Shown: positions 42,697 to 55,575 of the stretch, in pieces | How positions within the stretch are numbered: position 1 is the stretch's first letter | How the letters are laid out: each line of letters starts with the position of its first letter | Source: Diphasiastrum complanatum | Lineage: Eukaryota > Streptophyta > Lycopodiopsida > Lycopodiales > Lycopodiaceae | DNA: 64,000 nucleotides | Assembly: GCA_029204225.1 (NCBI GenBank) | Contig: CM055094.1 | Coordinates: 7,833,969 to 7,897,968, forward strand | Direction: 5' to 3' | The notes under the pieces: generated by a model | The model's input: the letters and a program-made list of their open reading frames with translations, nothing else | What the model was told of the DNA's origin: nothing | The model's database searches: none | Program-made: the position numbers and the translations under genes

Positions 42697-44866
42697 CACA
42701 ACAACAAAATGCGTGATTTCCGACACAAGGTTCCGACGGATTCAAAAAAAATTCATAATCCATCGGAATCCGACATAATAATACGTCAGAATCCAACACC
42801 AAAACAAAAAAAAAATTTGCCAGAAAAAAAAATTGCCAAAATTTTTTTTTTACAGACATCGGATTCCGATGGCCAATAAAAATGGCGGAATCCGACATCC
42901 CATTCCAGAGACTACAACTTTTTAAATGGATGATGTCCCCTGTCCGTGCATAAAAAAAAAAGCACAAAGCGGACGTCGGATTTCGACGGATAATACAGAT
43001 GTCGATATCCGACGTCCGTGACCAAATTCTCAAAGCCGCGTCATTTTTCTAGGGTTTTCTTATTTTTTATTCTTGCAGGAAATGGTTGGAGATCGACTTT
43101 TGACGCTTTTTCTCAACTCTATCAATTCCACTGGTCTCATTCCAAGTACGATTCTTTTGTTTTGTTATGTGCGACTAAGATTTCTTTCTTTGTAACTTTT
43201 TCTTTTACACTATCTTTCTTGTATTGTATATTTTGTGTAGTTAAACACAAATATGTGTCGTAGTGATTTATGACCATGAGCAAATGAGAGAGGAAGAGAA
43301 GGATGTGTGTGAGAGACATGAGAGAGAGCAAGAAAATATAGATAGAAGAGTTTGATTTAATATTACGTTCTTTGTAAATTTTAGGGTTTAGATTTAATGT
43401 TATGTTCTTTGTGAAATAGTGTGAGACTGAGAGCTCTTGAGATTTGAATAAAGATCATAACCAGCTCCACCATCAAAGATGTAGAGCTACCACTTTTTCT
43501 CAATGATTGATCCAATATGGCTATCTTGTTGCTACTCCCTATCGAGCCATAAAGGGTAATCCATCGTTGCCTGATACATGTAAAATGAGATATCAGATAG
43601 AGAAAGCTAGTGAAGCATGCTCGGTATGATGGCATTTCTGTTGAAAATCAGAACTCAAAATGAACTTTGAAGAGTGTCATTGACTCACTATCTCTGTTGG
43701 AAGCTTGAGATATCTTGGCTATGGGGTGCTTAATTATCTCTGCTCTATGAGTTAGCACCCAGTTTTCCTTGCAAGATATTTGGAGAGCTAGCCTACCATT
43801 GTTGCTAGATAAGTGAGCCATCTAACCATTCAATCACATTATAGCCGTTGAGGAATTGAACGTTGACTTCCAAAATACTGAAGGATTATTGCTGATTTCC
43901 AAAAGAGAGTTGAGAGATGTGATTATTAACGTCGCTACCTCTATAATACATCTGACCATCACTGCTACTACTTTGCAAGCCTTCACTACGTCTACGAGTA
44001 TTAGATATGAAGGAAAGCCATCACTAAGCTAGTTGTCAGATCGGAGACTCAGCTAACTGAGCCTTCACGACCATGAAAAGGGAGCTTGCAATTGTTGTCT
44101 AAAGCTGATCTATCAACGACCATTGAGAACTCACTGATTTATTGTCAATGGGAGCCCTCATGGCTATTCTAGTTGAGAGCAGTTCTGTCCTAACAAAGGA
44201 CAGAAGCAAAGTGACAAACATAGTAGAATCAATTGAAGCATTCATGACTAGCACTTCTTCGCTTTCCGGCTACATGCATATGCACTCAGAAATAGGTATG
44301 GCTTTATCTATTTTCAGTTCATTTCATCTATGTCATTTTTTGTAATCATTTATTTTGCGTATGCACTTCAAATTCCTGTCGAATGGAGTATGATTGGTTT
44401 TTGCCACGATTTTCTTTTTGCCACGTGGATGTCGGATTCTGACGGTCCGGCCACGTGGACGTCAGAATCCGACGTCCACATGGCAAAAAAACAAAAAAAA
44501 AAGTGAAAAAAAAATTTCAAGTTTTTTTTTTTCCACGTGGACGTCGGATTACAATGGCCCGGCCACGTGGAAATCGGATTCCGACGTCCCTTGTTTTTTT
44601 TTTCAAGGTTTTTTTTTTTTCCACATGGACGTCGGATTTCGACATCCATGTGGCCGGGCCGTCGGAATCCGACGTCTATGTGGCATGTTCTCTGGTTCGT
44701 TTTTACGGCCGGTTGCCGGTTTTGTGCTTGGCGTCAGATTTCGATGGATTTTAAATGCGACGGATTTCGAAGACCTTATAGGGACGCATTTTTCGACACC
44801 CACGTCGATTCGAAAAAAAAACTAAAACACGATTTCACGTAAAAAATCGCGGCATTTCTTGTAGTG
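42697..44866. mobile_element. CACTA-like DNA transposon with palindromic subterminal repeats
   Basis: The left end CACAACAACAAAATGCGTGATTT and the reverse complement of the right end, CACTACAAGAAATGCCGCGA, are related and of the CACTA type. Both sides are flanked by ATT (42694-42696 and 44867-44869), fitting the 3-bp duplication of CACTA elements. Some 330 bp inside the left end and 280-400 bp inside the right carry many copies of a palindromic motif close to CGTCGGAATCCGACG; perfect examples are 42857-42871 and 44660-44674. Subterminal arrays of this sort bind transposase in known CACTA elements. The 1.3-kb interior has no recognisable transposase, so it is non-autonomous. A 68-residue frame at 44142-44345 may be captured sequence. 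Confidence 0.7.
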
Positions 44867-44869
44867 ATT

Positions 44870-45399
44870 GATTGCATCGATGGTTTCTCTTGGTCTCTGA
44901 TTATGTGTAGCCATTAGTCAAAAACAGGTGTACACAAGCTGAGAACGGAGAGGATGAAGAGATTGAGAGGTAAAACTAAGAATGACAATCCAAAATAAGA
45001 GATAAAATGAAGAAAATGAGAGGTATACCTATGAATGACAAGAAGTTTCTAAACTACAAGGATTAGTTAACTACAGTTACAACTATTGACATCAAATCAA
45101 CCTCGAGTGTACAATGAGGGGCAAGATAAGAGTATTCGGGCAGTAACTGTGGTCCAATCACAATTGTTTGTTCTGCTTGGTGGGATATTTGAAAATCACA
45201 AAAATTTGGCTGGGAAAGTTAAATACAATTTTCGTCCGTCAACCACTATTACAGTTCGTCATAGATGGACACCATTCATTGGGACACATAAGCGTTGAAA
45301 GCGTGAGAAGCCAAAAACAACATCTTCATAAAGGGCCCATTTTGAGTTCTAATATTACCTAATGCCTTAAACAAGGATGGCCACCATAAGCCCGTTCGA
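44870..45399. other. No gene seen
   Basis: Between the CACTA-like element and the gypsy integrase remnant. A 70-residue plus-strand ORF at 45086-45298 has no recognisable motif. Confidence 0.4.
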
Positions 45400-47783
45400 A
45401 GGATGATATTAGAAGTCGCTTCAGCCAAAAAGTGACTGCCGCCAATGCCTTCATGAGTCTGAGATATGATAGAACGTATCTTAGATTTATAAATGCACCT
45501 GCGTATAATATCGTCAGTGTCCCTTTTGTATAACTATCTTGCTATGACTTGAAAGGGTGCTACTTTTAGCAAAATGTTTTTCTTTGTTATCGTACTTAGA
45601 CCCTGTGGTTAGGAACTGAGTAATTTTCTCAGCCCATAAGACTGTGGCATCAATCTGAAAAAATCATCGTTTACTGGTGCATCTACCTTTTTAACATTAG
45701 GAAGCTAGGAAAGATGATCGACCATGAAATGTTGTGTTCCTTTCCTGAGAACTACTCAAAAATTGAATTCCTCAAGTATTAACAGCCATCGAGCTATACG
45801 TCTCGTTTTACAAGATTTATTAACAATATATAGCAAGGCTTGATGGTCTGTGTAGAAGGCAAAGGTCTGGCCTAATAAATAATGTCTTAGTTGCTGTACA
45901 GCGTAAACCATGGCCAATGCTTCTCTCTATGTTTTGTATAGTTTACTTTAACAGACACCAATTGTCTGTTCAAGAAACGGTTTGGAAAATCCTTTCCATA
46001 TTCGTTCGGTTGTGCAAGGAGACCTCCTATGGCATACTTACTTGCGTCGGTATGCACATGGAATTCCTTCGTGTAGTCTGGGGAACGAAGTATGGGGGCT
46101 ATTGTGAGCACTGTTTTTAACTCCTCAAAAGCTTTGATGCGCTCCTCAATCCATCTAGGATCTACCACGACTAAATAAATGAGTCGCGCCTTACCGGCGT
46201 AATCAATTATGAAGATGCAATAATAGTTAGTGTGGTTGAGGAACCCGTAAACTTCCTTCACTGTTGTGGGTAAAGGCATCTCAGCTATCATCTTGATCTT
46301 TGAAGGATTCATGGAAATACCATCCTTCGAAATGATACGTCCAAGGACAATCCCATTGGTTATCCAAATTTGACATTTCTCAGGGTTTAGTAAGATTCCA
46401 AACCTATGACAACGAATGAAGATTTTTTCTAGTGCTTCGAGGTGCTTGTCCGTGGAGGAATGGACACCAAGGTCATCAAGATAGATCTCGACAATCATGT
46501 GTAACAAGTCTTGGAAGGCCATTTGCATGACCCTCTGAAACATTGAAGGGACATTGCATAAGCCAAAAGGCATGACATTATAAGCATAAACGGCATTTTT
46601 TGGTTGCAAACGTGGTTTTGTCTCTATCTTCTGGAGCAATTTGTACCAAAAAATAGCCACTAAACCCATCCAAGAAGCTGAAAGCTTCAGCTCCTACCAT
46701 TTCCTCAAGGATATGTGTACTTAAGGGTAAGAGAAAATGATCTTTTTTTGTAACTGCGTTAAGATTCTTGAGATTGACGTAGATACAAAGCTTGCCGTTT
46801 TTCTTGGGTACTACCACAATGGGTGATACCCAATCAGTATGTTAGACTTCATAGATGAAGCCAGCATCCAGCAATTTCTTAATATCTTCATCGATCCACT
46901 CGCAATAAACAGGGTCACTTTGGTATGGCTTAGCCCGAATAGGCTTAGTGTTCTCCTCTAAAGGAATAGTATGGACCGCTATTTCAGTTCCGCAGGGAAA
47001 AAAAGAAAAAATAATTCCATGCAAATACATCCCTGTATATGTGGAGTAAGGTCTCCAAATCAAGAAGTTGACCTAGCGTGAGGTGGGCTCCGACATGAAC
47101 AATGCGATCCACATCCTCATCAGGATCTTTAAGATTTAGCTCTATGGTTTTGGCTGGGCATTCAAAGGACTGGAAAACTTTTGTAGGTTCCCTTTGTGGT
47201 TGTGGCAGTTGGATGACTACGTCAAGTGTGAAGTCTTTAAACTTGCTTGGTAGATCAAAAGGTGGTTCCACAAAGTTCTCCGAAACTTTGGAGATCACTT
47301 GTGTGGATGTGCTACCAGATGTGGGAAGCTTGATCAAAGGGTTTGTCTTTTGTCTGTGTAGACAATGGCTTGATAGGTTGCTTAAGCTTCTCGCGCATCT
47401 ATTTTTGTCAGTCGGTTAATTTTGTGTCAAGTATTGGATGTTTTTGAAACTGAGGTTGGTGTGGTTGCCTCTTGAATCAATTCTTCATCTATTGTATCCC
47501 AGACTTCATCTGGATACATGTCCCATGTGTATAGTTTGGGTTTGGGCCTATATGTTTGTGTGTTGGGTACTTTGGAGATCAATTGCACATGAGCCAAAGG
47601 CCCTGGCAACTTGACCTCTTGTGGAATCAATTTCAGTGGATAATGTTTGTTATCTAGATAAAGGAGTACATGTTCATCCGTCAGTTGAACATCATTCATC
47701 GAAAGAATACCTTTTTTTGAAACTTGCGTGGCAGAGACACTAGGTTCTCTAGGGCACCAAGCTATGGGAATTGGGTCGATCAC
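45400..47783 (-). pseudogene. Gypsy element: pre-RT region, RT, RNase H
   Basis: Read on the minus strand from 47783, a 118-residue pre-RT spacer is followed by the RT entry (IPLEENTKPIRAKPYQ, LLDAGFIYEV then a stop where the next codon should read through to HTDWVSPIV). Then come VPKKNGKLCIYVNLKNLN and FSFLDGFSGYFLVQIAP. A one-base slip in an A-run near 46595 moves the frame to NAVYAYNVMPFGLCNVPSMF and the catalytic IYLDDLGVHS. The thumb/connection (MNPSKIKMIAEMPLPTTVKE) and RNase H (FHVHTDASKYAIGGLLAQ, then TDHQALLYIV, MVDHLS) run to about 45700, fading towards the integrase start. No gag was found. It is dead but recent-looking. Confidence 0.88.
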
Positions 47784-48276
47784 TTACGAGACAAAACACA
47801 ATGGAAAACACACTATGGAGCAACCACCCAACCAAGTAGAAGCAACCAATCAACTCTAGAAGCTTCACCCCCAAGCCAAGGAATGAGAAGCATGAAGGTA
47901 GAGTGAAACCCTGGCAATGAATCAATGATCACAATGAGGAGTAGGGTGAGTTTGGCCTCAATATATAGAGCCAAAAAGAACCTGGGCACATAGCCATGCA
48001 TAGCCCTAAGTTCCCTATACATAAATTCACCTAGAATAGAGTCCTAAGCATGGACCAACTATTCATAGAATTGTTATTGACAACTCTACACATGCCTTGA
48101 CTGTCCCAAACCTTGTCTAAACTCCATTTAGTGTGTTCTGGACCTCACAAGAATATTAGTTACTTTCGGGTCACATCCAATATGACGTGGCATAACTAAC
48201 AACTTCATTTACTGGAGTACCGTGTATCCAAGACTGGGAGTATACTGAATCCTACTTACTGGCCATGGACATAACA
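47784..48276 (-). repeat. 3' LTR of a minus-strand LTR element
   Basis: On the minus strand it starts TGTTATGTCC at 48276, preceded by a polypurine tract, and contains a TATA box (CTCTATATATTG, plus about 47961-47972). The internal region it terminates must lie to the right, in the AT-rich non-coding block, not in the gypsy ORFs to its left. The left border is uncertain. Confidence 0.55.
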
Positions 48277-48277
48277 T

Positions 48278-48290
48278 TCTTCCCTCCTTA
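48278..48290 (-). promoter_or_regulatory. Polypurine tract
   Basis: TAAGGAGGGAAGA on the minus strand, two bases before the LTR start. Confidence 0.6.
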
Positions 48291-51200
48291 AACTGCTTCT
48301 ATCCTTAGAAGCTCTCTAAACAAAAAAGAATAACATGAACAATTCTTTTAATTCTCAATATCAACATAGAAAATCATTATCCTTAGTCTAACTTTTACAT
48401 AAAACAAGTACTTAGAGATAATCCTATTTTCCAAGTGATAATCTCTGCACTGGAGTACAACTCAGGTTTGAAAAGTACACTAAGCGATAAACTTTTCCAT
48501 CTGGGTTACATTCACCTCAAGTTAGTAACATGTAAAGCACTTGCATGAAACACTGGGTGAAATAACCTAACTTAAGAGATTAAAGTTAAAGAAATAATAA
48601 AATAATTATAATTACAGTTTGAAATTATCTACAACTCTGATAGATAATTCATAAGCTTTCAAGTACAAATATCCTTAGAATCCAAATTCTAAGATATGAT
48701 GATTCATTCAATTAGAATTTCTAGGAGAATCATTAAGATATAGAATGATTAAAACTCAACTCTGAGTATCTCAGATACTCTTTTGAGTTAAATGCTCTTG
48801 TTTCTAGCACAAATGCCAGAAAATAACATTCATTCATCTTAATAGACTTGTCTGTCTCCTATGGTAATTGGAGATCCAATCAAATGAAAAACTGTACTCA
48901 AACATCTGTAGACCATAAACTGTAGCAAAATAACATCCACTAGATAAATTAAATTCTCCACAAATAAAATACTTATCTTGTGAGAATGTTTGTGAGATCC
49001 ATAGGTTCTCAAATAAAAATGTTGGAGTAGAGAAATTCAAAACACTGATTCAAATTCTTACTCAATTAATAGATCAAAAATTAATCATTACACTTAAGAA
49101 TCATCACAATTCCGTATAATCCTCTAACAATAATTAAATATCTATTTATGATCCGCCAGTCATAAATATTTAGATTCGTATGATTCGTCAATTATAATTT
49201 TTTGGAATCCAAAATCATACTTAATCATTTACAAGATACTTGAGTATATGTCCAACATAACTCAGGAAAAGTAAGAATCATTCCAAAATCTTTCCACTAA
49301 GAAAATACTGGATTTAGGAATACTTTCAAAACACGATTCTTTAATTGAAGTGCAAGATTCAAGCTCTATAAACAACTGGTAATTAAAGACTGAACGCATA
49401 CCAAAATGACAATCATCTTCAACTACAAAAAACCTTTAGATTACAATCCAAAATCACATCTAGATACCCAAAGTCCTACTGAAAATCAATTCAGTTATTA
49501 TTTTTGGATTCGTTATCCAATTTAGCGCTCTGGGATACAATCACAAATGAGTATCTATCAAAACAATATTTGATCATATGCTTATGTTCACCGACTAGGT
49601 TAAGAGCACCAAATAACCCTAGTAACCAGGAATACACAGTAGATTCATACAAGATTAATCGTGCACATATGTGAATAATCTCACTATGACCCAGTACATA
49701 AACGCATTCTTATCTGGCAAATTCCTCCAGAACCCACATATGTTACTCACATATATCTCACTGAGATCTTGTAACTCAGCTACAAAATATTTTCTATTTC
49801 TCATGAGTAAATAACATATCCAAGAAATCTCTAAGACGAATAGTATTCACTCTCAACAAGTTTCCAATCCAACTTACCTCTAATAGCATAATTTCTTCCA
49901 CTCAATCAACCCCTCTCTGATCCTAGTACTAAGACTAAGATTAGGTTGATTCAATACAGAACTCTCAGACTTAAATTTTGGTCAAACTTACTTCTATTCC
50001 AATAGTAACCTTTGATCTTTTATTGTACTACTTATAGAAAATGATTCAAATTTCAAACTTGTTCCAGATTGTCCACACAATCTCTAGAGAATTTCTCTTC
50101 TTCGAAAAGTTCCAATTAGGCATCTTACTCTGAATCTATCCAAAATTACTCCTAGAAAAATCTCATTTCTATACCACAACTGGTTTTTTTTCCGAACACT
50201 ATGCAACTCACAGATTTCCAAATAAAAATTTATTCTACCACTTCACCCCTCCCTTTAAAGAAATTATCAATTTCAATAAAAGGTAACTAGAAAGATGATA
50301 TATGAAAATATCCAAATCCAAGAAAAGTCAGTAATAAACTAAAGGATTCACTTCATTACAACCAGAACTTCTCCTTCAAATATTTTCAATCTAAGTGATA
50401 GAAGCTATTATTCTATCGAAATCCATTTATGCAACAGAGATATTCTAGGTTTAAGAAAATGAAACATTTTAATCTTAGAATTTATCTGAATTCCAAGTCT
50501 ATTCACACAAGTAGTAATTTATATGACATAACAGTCTCTCAGAAGAATAACTTCATGCTTGAAAGAATCATATAAATCAGTCTGATATCTTATATTTGAG
50601 AATTACTAAGAAGTAAATGATTAATTAAAAAAATTAAAAATAGATTTGAGGGCCTCTAATTTTGTAAATAATGAGATACCACATTAGGATCTAGATTAAA
50701 CCTCAAAATTTTTTGAAATACTCCACATTTGATCGAATGGTTTTCTTTTTTCCCATATCGCGACTAGGTACTAAAACACATCATTGATCATCAAATCTTT
50801 ACAGTCCTAGAATTTTCTTTCCAAAATTATTGATGTCCCATACCATCAACTTTTTCTTCCAAAAAATCCTTAACTGTCTTATCTGATATTCTAGAGATCC
50901 ACTGATCATCTAACTGTCCTATAATCACTATAGGATATTATCTCTTGTTCCCAAACATTGGAAAATCCATTTATGTGGATGATTAGCATGCCTATCAGAT
51001 GGATACCACAAATCCACATCTAACCATGTGACTTAAACAAAAGAATTAACATGGTTTCACATTATATTATAATCTTTCCATGTTAGTTATAAGCTTTCAA
51101 ATCCTACTGATGCATCAAAACTAGGGACAAGCTTCACTGAACTAACAGATCCAATGTAATCCACGTATCAGATTTCCCTTCTAACATCACAATTGACATC

Positions 51201-53346
51201 CAAAACTACGGATAACTCAATGGTTACAAAGATAACATTTATTAATTTAATTAAATGAATTTAATCCAGGAAATTAATATCCAATATTAAGCAATCATTT
51301 ACAGAGATTACTGAAATCCTAACTGCAAAATACATTTTTCGATCACACTTACTACATCTGATGTCCACTCTTCTTCTCTCAGAATTTTCATTTCACTGAA
51401 AATCTATTTCAGCTAAGGTACCAAGATGACGTAACGACATTAGTAAATGTTTAAAAATTAATTACTGTAGAAAAAAGTCTAAAACAATTTCATTTTCGTC
51501 CTATACCCGGACTGAATATCCGATATATCAAAAATCATTTACTAGTATGTGAAACAGTACTAGTTTGATCTTTTGAATATAATTCACCATAGGATTTTAC
51601 TGAAAATGAAATCAATTATGTAATTCCTATTATTACAAATTTTTTAATAAAATTGGACAAATTTTTTATATTGATTGGTTTGGCATTACCCGTTAATATT
51701 GACAAAACCTATCCAAACACAATATATGAAATTACATGAATGAAAATCCCACCAATAGGATTTCAGTACTTCTTGAACCGTATCCAATCAGATTTTCACT
51801 GTCTAAATAAAGAATACTGTTGCCAGTCATTCAATCTGTTCATTTTATATCGTGTGACGATTTTAATTCAAATTTGATAAGTATCTTGCACAAATGTTCA
51901 CTTGACTGATTTCTAGCGATCAGAATCGATTAGAAAACTATCAGACAAGTAACTGATTTCAAATTTTAATCAAATTGAAATTCAACAAAAAAAAAATTCA
52001 AATTTTAACTTTCAATCTGAAAGTTTTCAATTCCAAAAGTTTAAAAAAATGACAATACAGGAAAAACTGTCGGCAAATTCATTGCGGTTCCTTTTGTCAA
52101 TTTTAACTTATGTATTACCGGGAAATAATTTAGACTTAGTGAAAACATTGTGACTAATTCTGACTGATAAACTTAGTATAATCAATTCCCTAATCTAAAC
52201 CAATTTCATAGATAACAAAAAAAATGGCCAAAATTTCGATTTTTTTTAGAAATCTTAATTTTAACTTTATTTTATATAATTCAAAAATTTTGACGAAAAT
52301 ACTGTTAGTACAAAAGACAATCGAAATCAAAAAATTAAAACACTATCCGATTTCTCATATTACTAACCCAATGTCAATTGGCATGCAAAGCACACTACAT
52401 CAGTCACAAACGGCATTCCAGAATTTTTTACGTAAACTTCAGTTGTACAAAATTTGTCAGCCAATATCACTGATTTGTGACCCAACTGTTAGAGCACATG
52501 TGTATGACCACTCAAATCGATTGTAAATCCATCATGCATGTCAGAATCACTCTGAGAATCAGCATGCAAACAATCCATGCAAGCACAATACTACAAATTA
52601 GGAAAATGACTGGCATGCAATCAAAACAATTTCAGATTTTGCCAATTTTACTCACAAAACTGCAAAATTTCAGATGATCATAACTTTGGCTACAAGACAC
52701 CAAATTGGGTGCTGTAAAGCTCAGTACAGAGGGAGACCAAGTGAACAAGATGCTTGCTGCATCAGCCTGCCACCTAGGATTCACACGTGCGAGATTAGAG
52801 TGTCATAAAATCTATAGTAGGGCACATTTCCACAAGACAAAATTATGCAAAAATGTGCAAACACCCATTCTAGCCCAAATTTGATGTTACCAACAGTCTT
52901 AAACAATCAATTAGACTTCCATGAAGCATTCATACTGATCCTAAGATGTAGTATAGGTTGAGAACAAAGATTTTTTGATTTGTAGAAGTCAAAATAGCTT
53001 CAAACTTGATGGAGATGGTGCATAAGCCACCGGCCATCAATTTACAGGCCTGATAGCTTGATTGGAAGGTAAAAAGAAATGCTAATCGTGCTGTAAAGAG
53101 TTCCTTATGGATTTGGAAAGATCCATCCCCGAAAAATCACCAAAAATGGTCATTTCTTGAGCTTTTTTGACTTCCTACAAGCTCAATTGTTAGAATTCTT
53201 GGCTCTTACTTCAGAGAAAGCTTCAAAAGACTCTAATTCACCTCTTTACAAACTCTACATGGCGTTTTACAACCAACTACTATCCAACTTTACGAAAAAA
53301 CAAGCAAAAATGATGATTTTTGACTATTTTTCGATTTTCTCATCAC
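48291..53346. other. Long AT-rich non-coding block
   Basis: About 5 kb without a coding region. It adjoins the polypurine tract of a minus-strand LTR, so it is plausibly the internal or 3' part of a large non-coding retroelement derivative, or an element with a long 3' untranslated region. Short ORFs at 52224-52677 and 53157-53351 are AT-rich and unrecognised. No tandem structure or RNA gene was noticed. Confidence 0.45.
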
Positions 53347-53418
53347 AATAAAGTGGAATTTCATGAAGGAAGAGGAGAGAGTAATAAAGTGGAATTTCAT
53401 GAAGGAAGAGGAGAGAGT
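53347..53418 (+). repeat. 36-bp perfect tandem duplication
   Basis: The unit starting AATAAAGTGGAATTTCATGA and ending GAGGAGAGAGT occurs at 53347-53382 and again at 53383-53418. Confidence 0.92.
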
Positions 53419-55575
53419 GTGATGAGCATTTTCGTGAAATGAGCGCTGTTTCGATCATCACTGATCTATCCATCTCCGATTTTCTGTCTGTTTTGCTGCG
53501 TGTCACCGTTTGTGAGGATATTGTCACCTTCTTGAATGTATTTCACGATATTGTTGCAGAGCAGTGCATTGAGCAGTACGCTGGTAATAAGCATCAGAGG
53601 AGTAGTGCAGCACATGATTGTATGACGACAGCCTCATCTATCTGCTTGCTGACCTCGACAAAACAGTAGCAGTGTCATTCTCTAGATACACCTCTGGTTC
53701 CAACCATCAACGAGACAAATCCTGCAAGCTAGGATTTATCACCTCATTCATTATCTCGATTATCAGAGGAGTGGAAACAGAAGCTCAGAAAGAGGAATTT
53801 TGAGGAGAGAAGTCATGTTTTGCATCGTTGACGAGCAACGCTTGAGCAGGATAGCTGCATTGTTACGGCTAGAGAGGAGAAAGCAGTACGAGATACTCTA
53901 CAACGGACATCTGAGCCACCATCAAATGCTCCCTCTCCTCTCCATCACAATGTCATTAATCTGCAGACAGGTCTGAGATTTAGTTGGATCAAAAGATTTG
54001 GAATCAGAACTTTGCGATGAAGCACCGGTGCGGATGTGATGGAAGGAAGTTCAATCTTGTTTTAACAAGGAGCATGAAATTGTTTTAAGGAACCCGTCAA
54101 TCGAATTTCTACTTCCTTCCTGCAATATAAAGGGACGGGTTGGGAAGTGCAGAGAATGTGCTATTGGCAATGGACATTGGAGTCACTGAGCGGCTCTCCC
54201 GTATGAGCTTCCTATGAACCAGAGTCTGGGTTTCACACGCACATCTAGCTTGGAGTTAGTCCATGCTGACTACAGCCTTGCGGAAGAGACGAGTTAGTAT
54301 ATCATGCCGACGTTGAAGAATAAATCCAGCAGAGGCTTGCAACCACAACCTTCTCAGGTTGTGCTGATGAATAGGAGATCTAGCCTATCTAACCTTCATC
54401 GTTACTACGAAGCACCAGAGAGAAAGAGAAGAGAATGGACAACCATTGATCCCTCAGCGTAGCAGAAGCGCACCCGCCATTACCACGTAGCAGAACACGA
54501 TTTGAAGCACAAAAACCATAGAAGATATAAACTCATGACTTCGGGTTTTTTCACGGCACACCGATCCGTTGTTTCACAAGAGGTATAAATTTCTCACCTT
54601 CTTATTAAAGCATATCGGTTTCCCATTCGTAAGTTGGTGTGTTGTGTGATATGAAGTTGTTTTGTAAAATACCGTCCTCATGACTAACCTAGCACCATTT
54701 TGAGATTGCCTTGACTACTGTTCAATTAGCATGGTTAGGAGTTTTTGATAAGTAGCATGCTAATTGTATTTCCGCATATTAGGCTTATAATTATCGAAGA
54801 TCGAGAGTTCTGAGTATATGGTGTTCAGTTACAAAGCTAGTCTTGATATTAGCGGTTTTTGCGTATGAGTAAGTCAGTGACCCGATCTCTTTGAAACACA
54901 AGAGTGGGCCATCATCATGTGTGGTTGAAATACACCACCTCGGTTAGGGGTCAGCTTAGTCACATCCGCCGTTGAAACTGCCTAGCGAAATAACTAGGCC
55001 TAACGGTTGGCACAATACCACCGCCTATCAAACAAGGCGACGCGTATAACTAACACCCCCACATTGCACGACAAGTAACATAGGGATGACATCCTATTTC
55101 TATTTTGGTGTATGTGTATTGGCTTCATTTCGTGTGCTTTAAAATTGTTGATTGAGTGCTCAGAGACATCTTACGAAAATTATAAACACCACCCTCTTTA
55201 CCACGCACAGTCATATGATTGATTTAAGATCCTAAACTCTGACGGAACGTGTTCACACTACATGGGAAGAGCTAGGGGAGGGAAACCAGGGAGCTAGGAT
55301 TATCACCTTCACCTAGAGCTACGATATGAGAAGACAGGATCAATACGATCAAGAATGATGCTAAAACTTCTTATAGTCGTGCCTCTGGGGGCCTGAAAAA
55401 CCCTCATCCGACTGGGGAGCACGGGGTGATTGAGATGGCTCTTGGGATTGGAAGCGGCATCTCTCAATCACTCGCGTAAGGGCAGTGTGGGCCCTTCCCC
55501 TGTAGGGCTTCCTGGCGAGACCAATTCCCGGTCAGGAATTTTCCCATATCAGACTTGTTAGCAATTGTTCATTCC
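53419..55575. other. No gene seen
   Basis: No retroelement motif or credible ORF. A short hairpin pairs GTGATTGAGA (about 55421-55430) with TCTCAATCAC (about 55463-55472). The block ends where gypsy RNase H begins. Confidence 0.4.

Noticed and set aside
43260-43268. Alternative right end (GTAGTG then ATT) of the CACTA-like element
   Set aside because: Sequence before it does not match the left terminus, whereas the end at 44866 does over more than 15 bases and carries the subterminal motif.
44394-44842. Several overlapping ORFs in the CACTA right end
   Set aside because: They read through palindromic subterminal repeats and T-runs in different frames; not genes.
52224-52677. Two ORFs in AT-rich DNA
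   Set aside because: Biased Ile/Lys/Asn composition typical of random AT-rich sequence; no domain or gene structure.
55421-55472. Possible microRNA-like hairpin
   Set aside because: Only about 10 perfectly paired bases around a ~32-base loop; too weak to call without small-RNA data.
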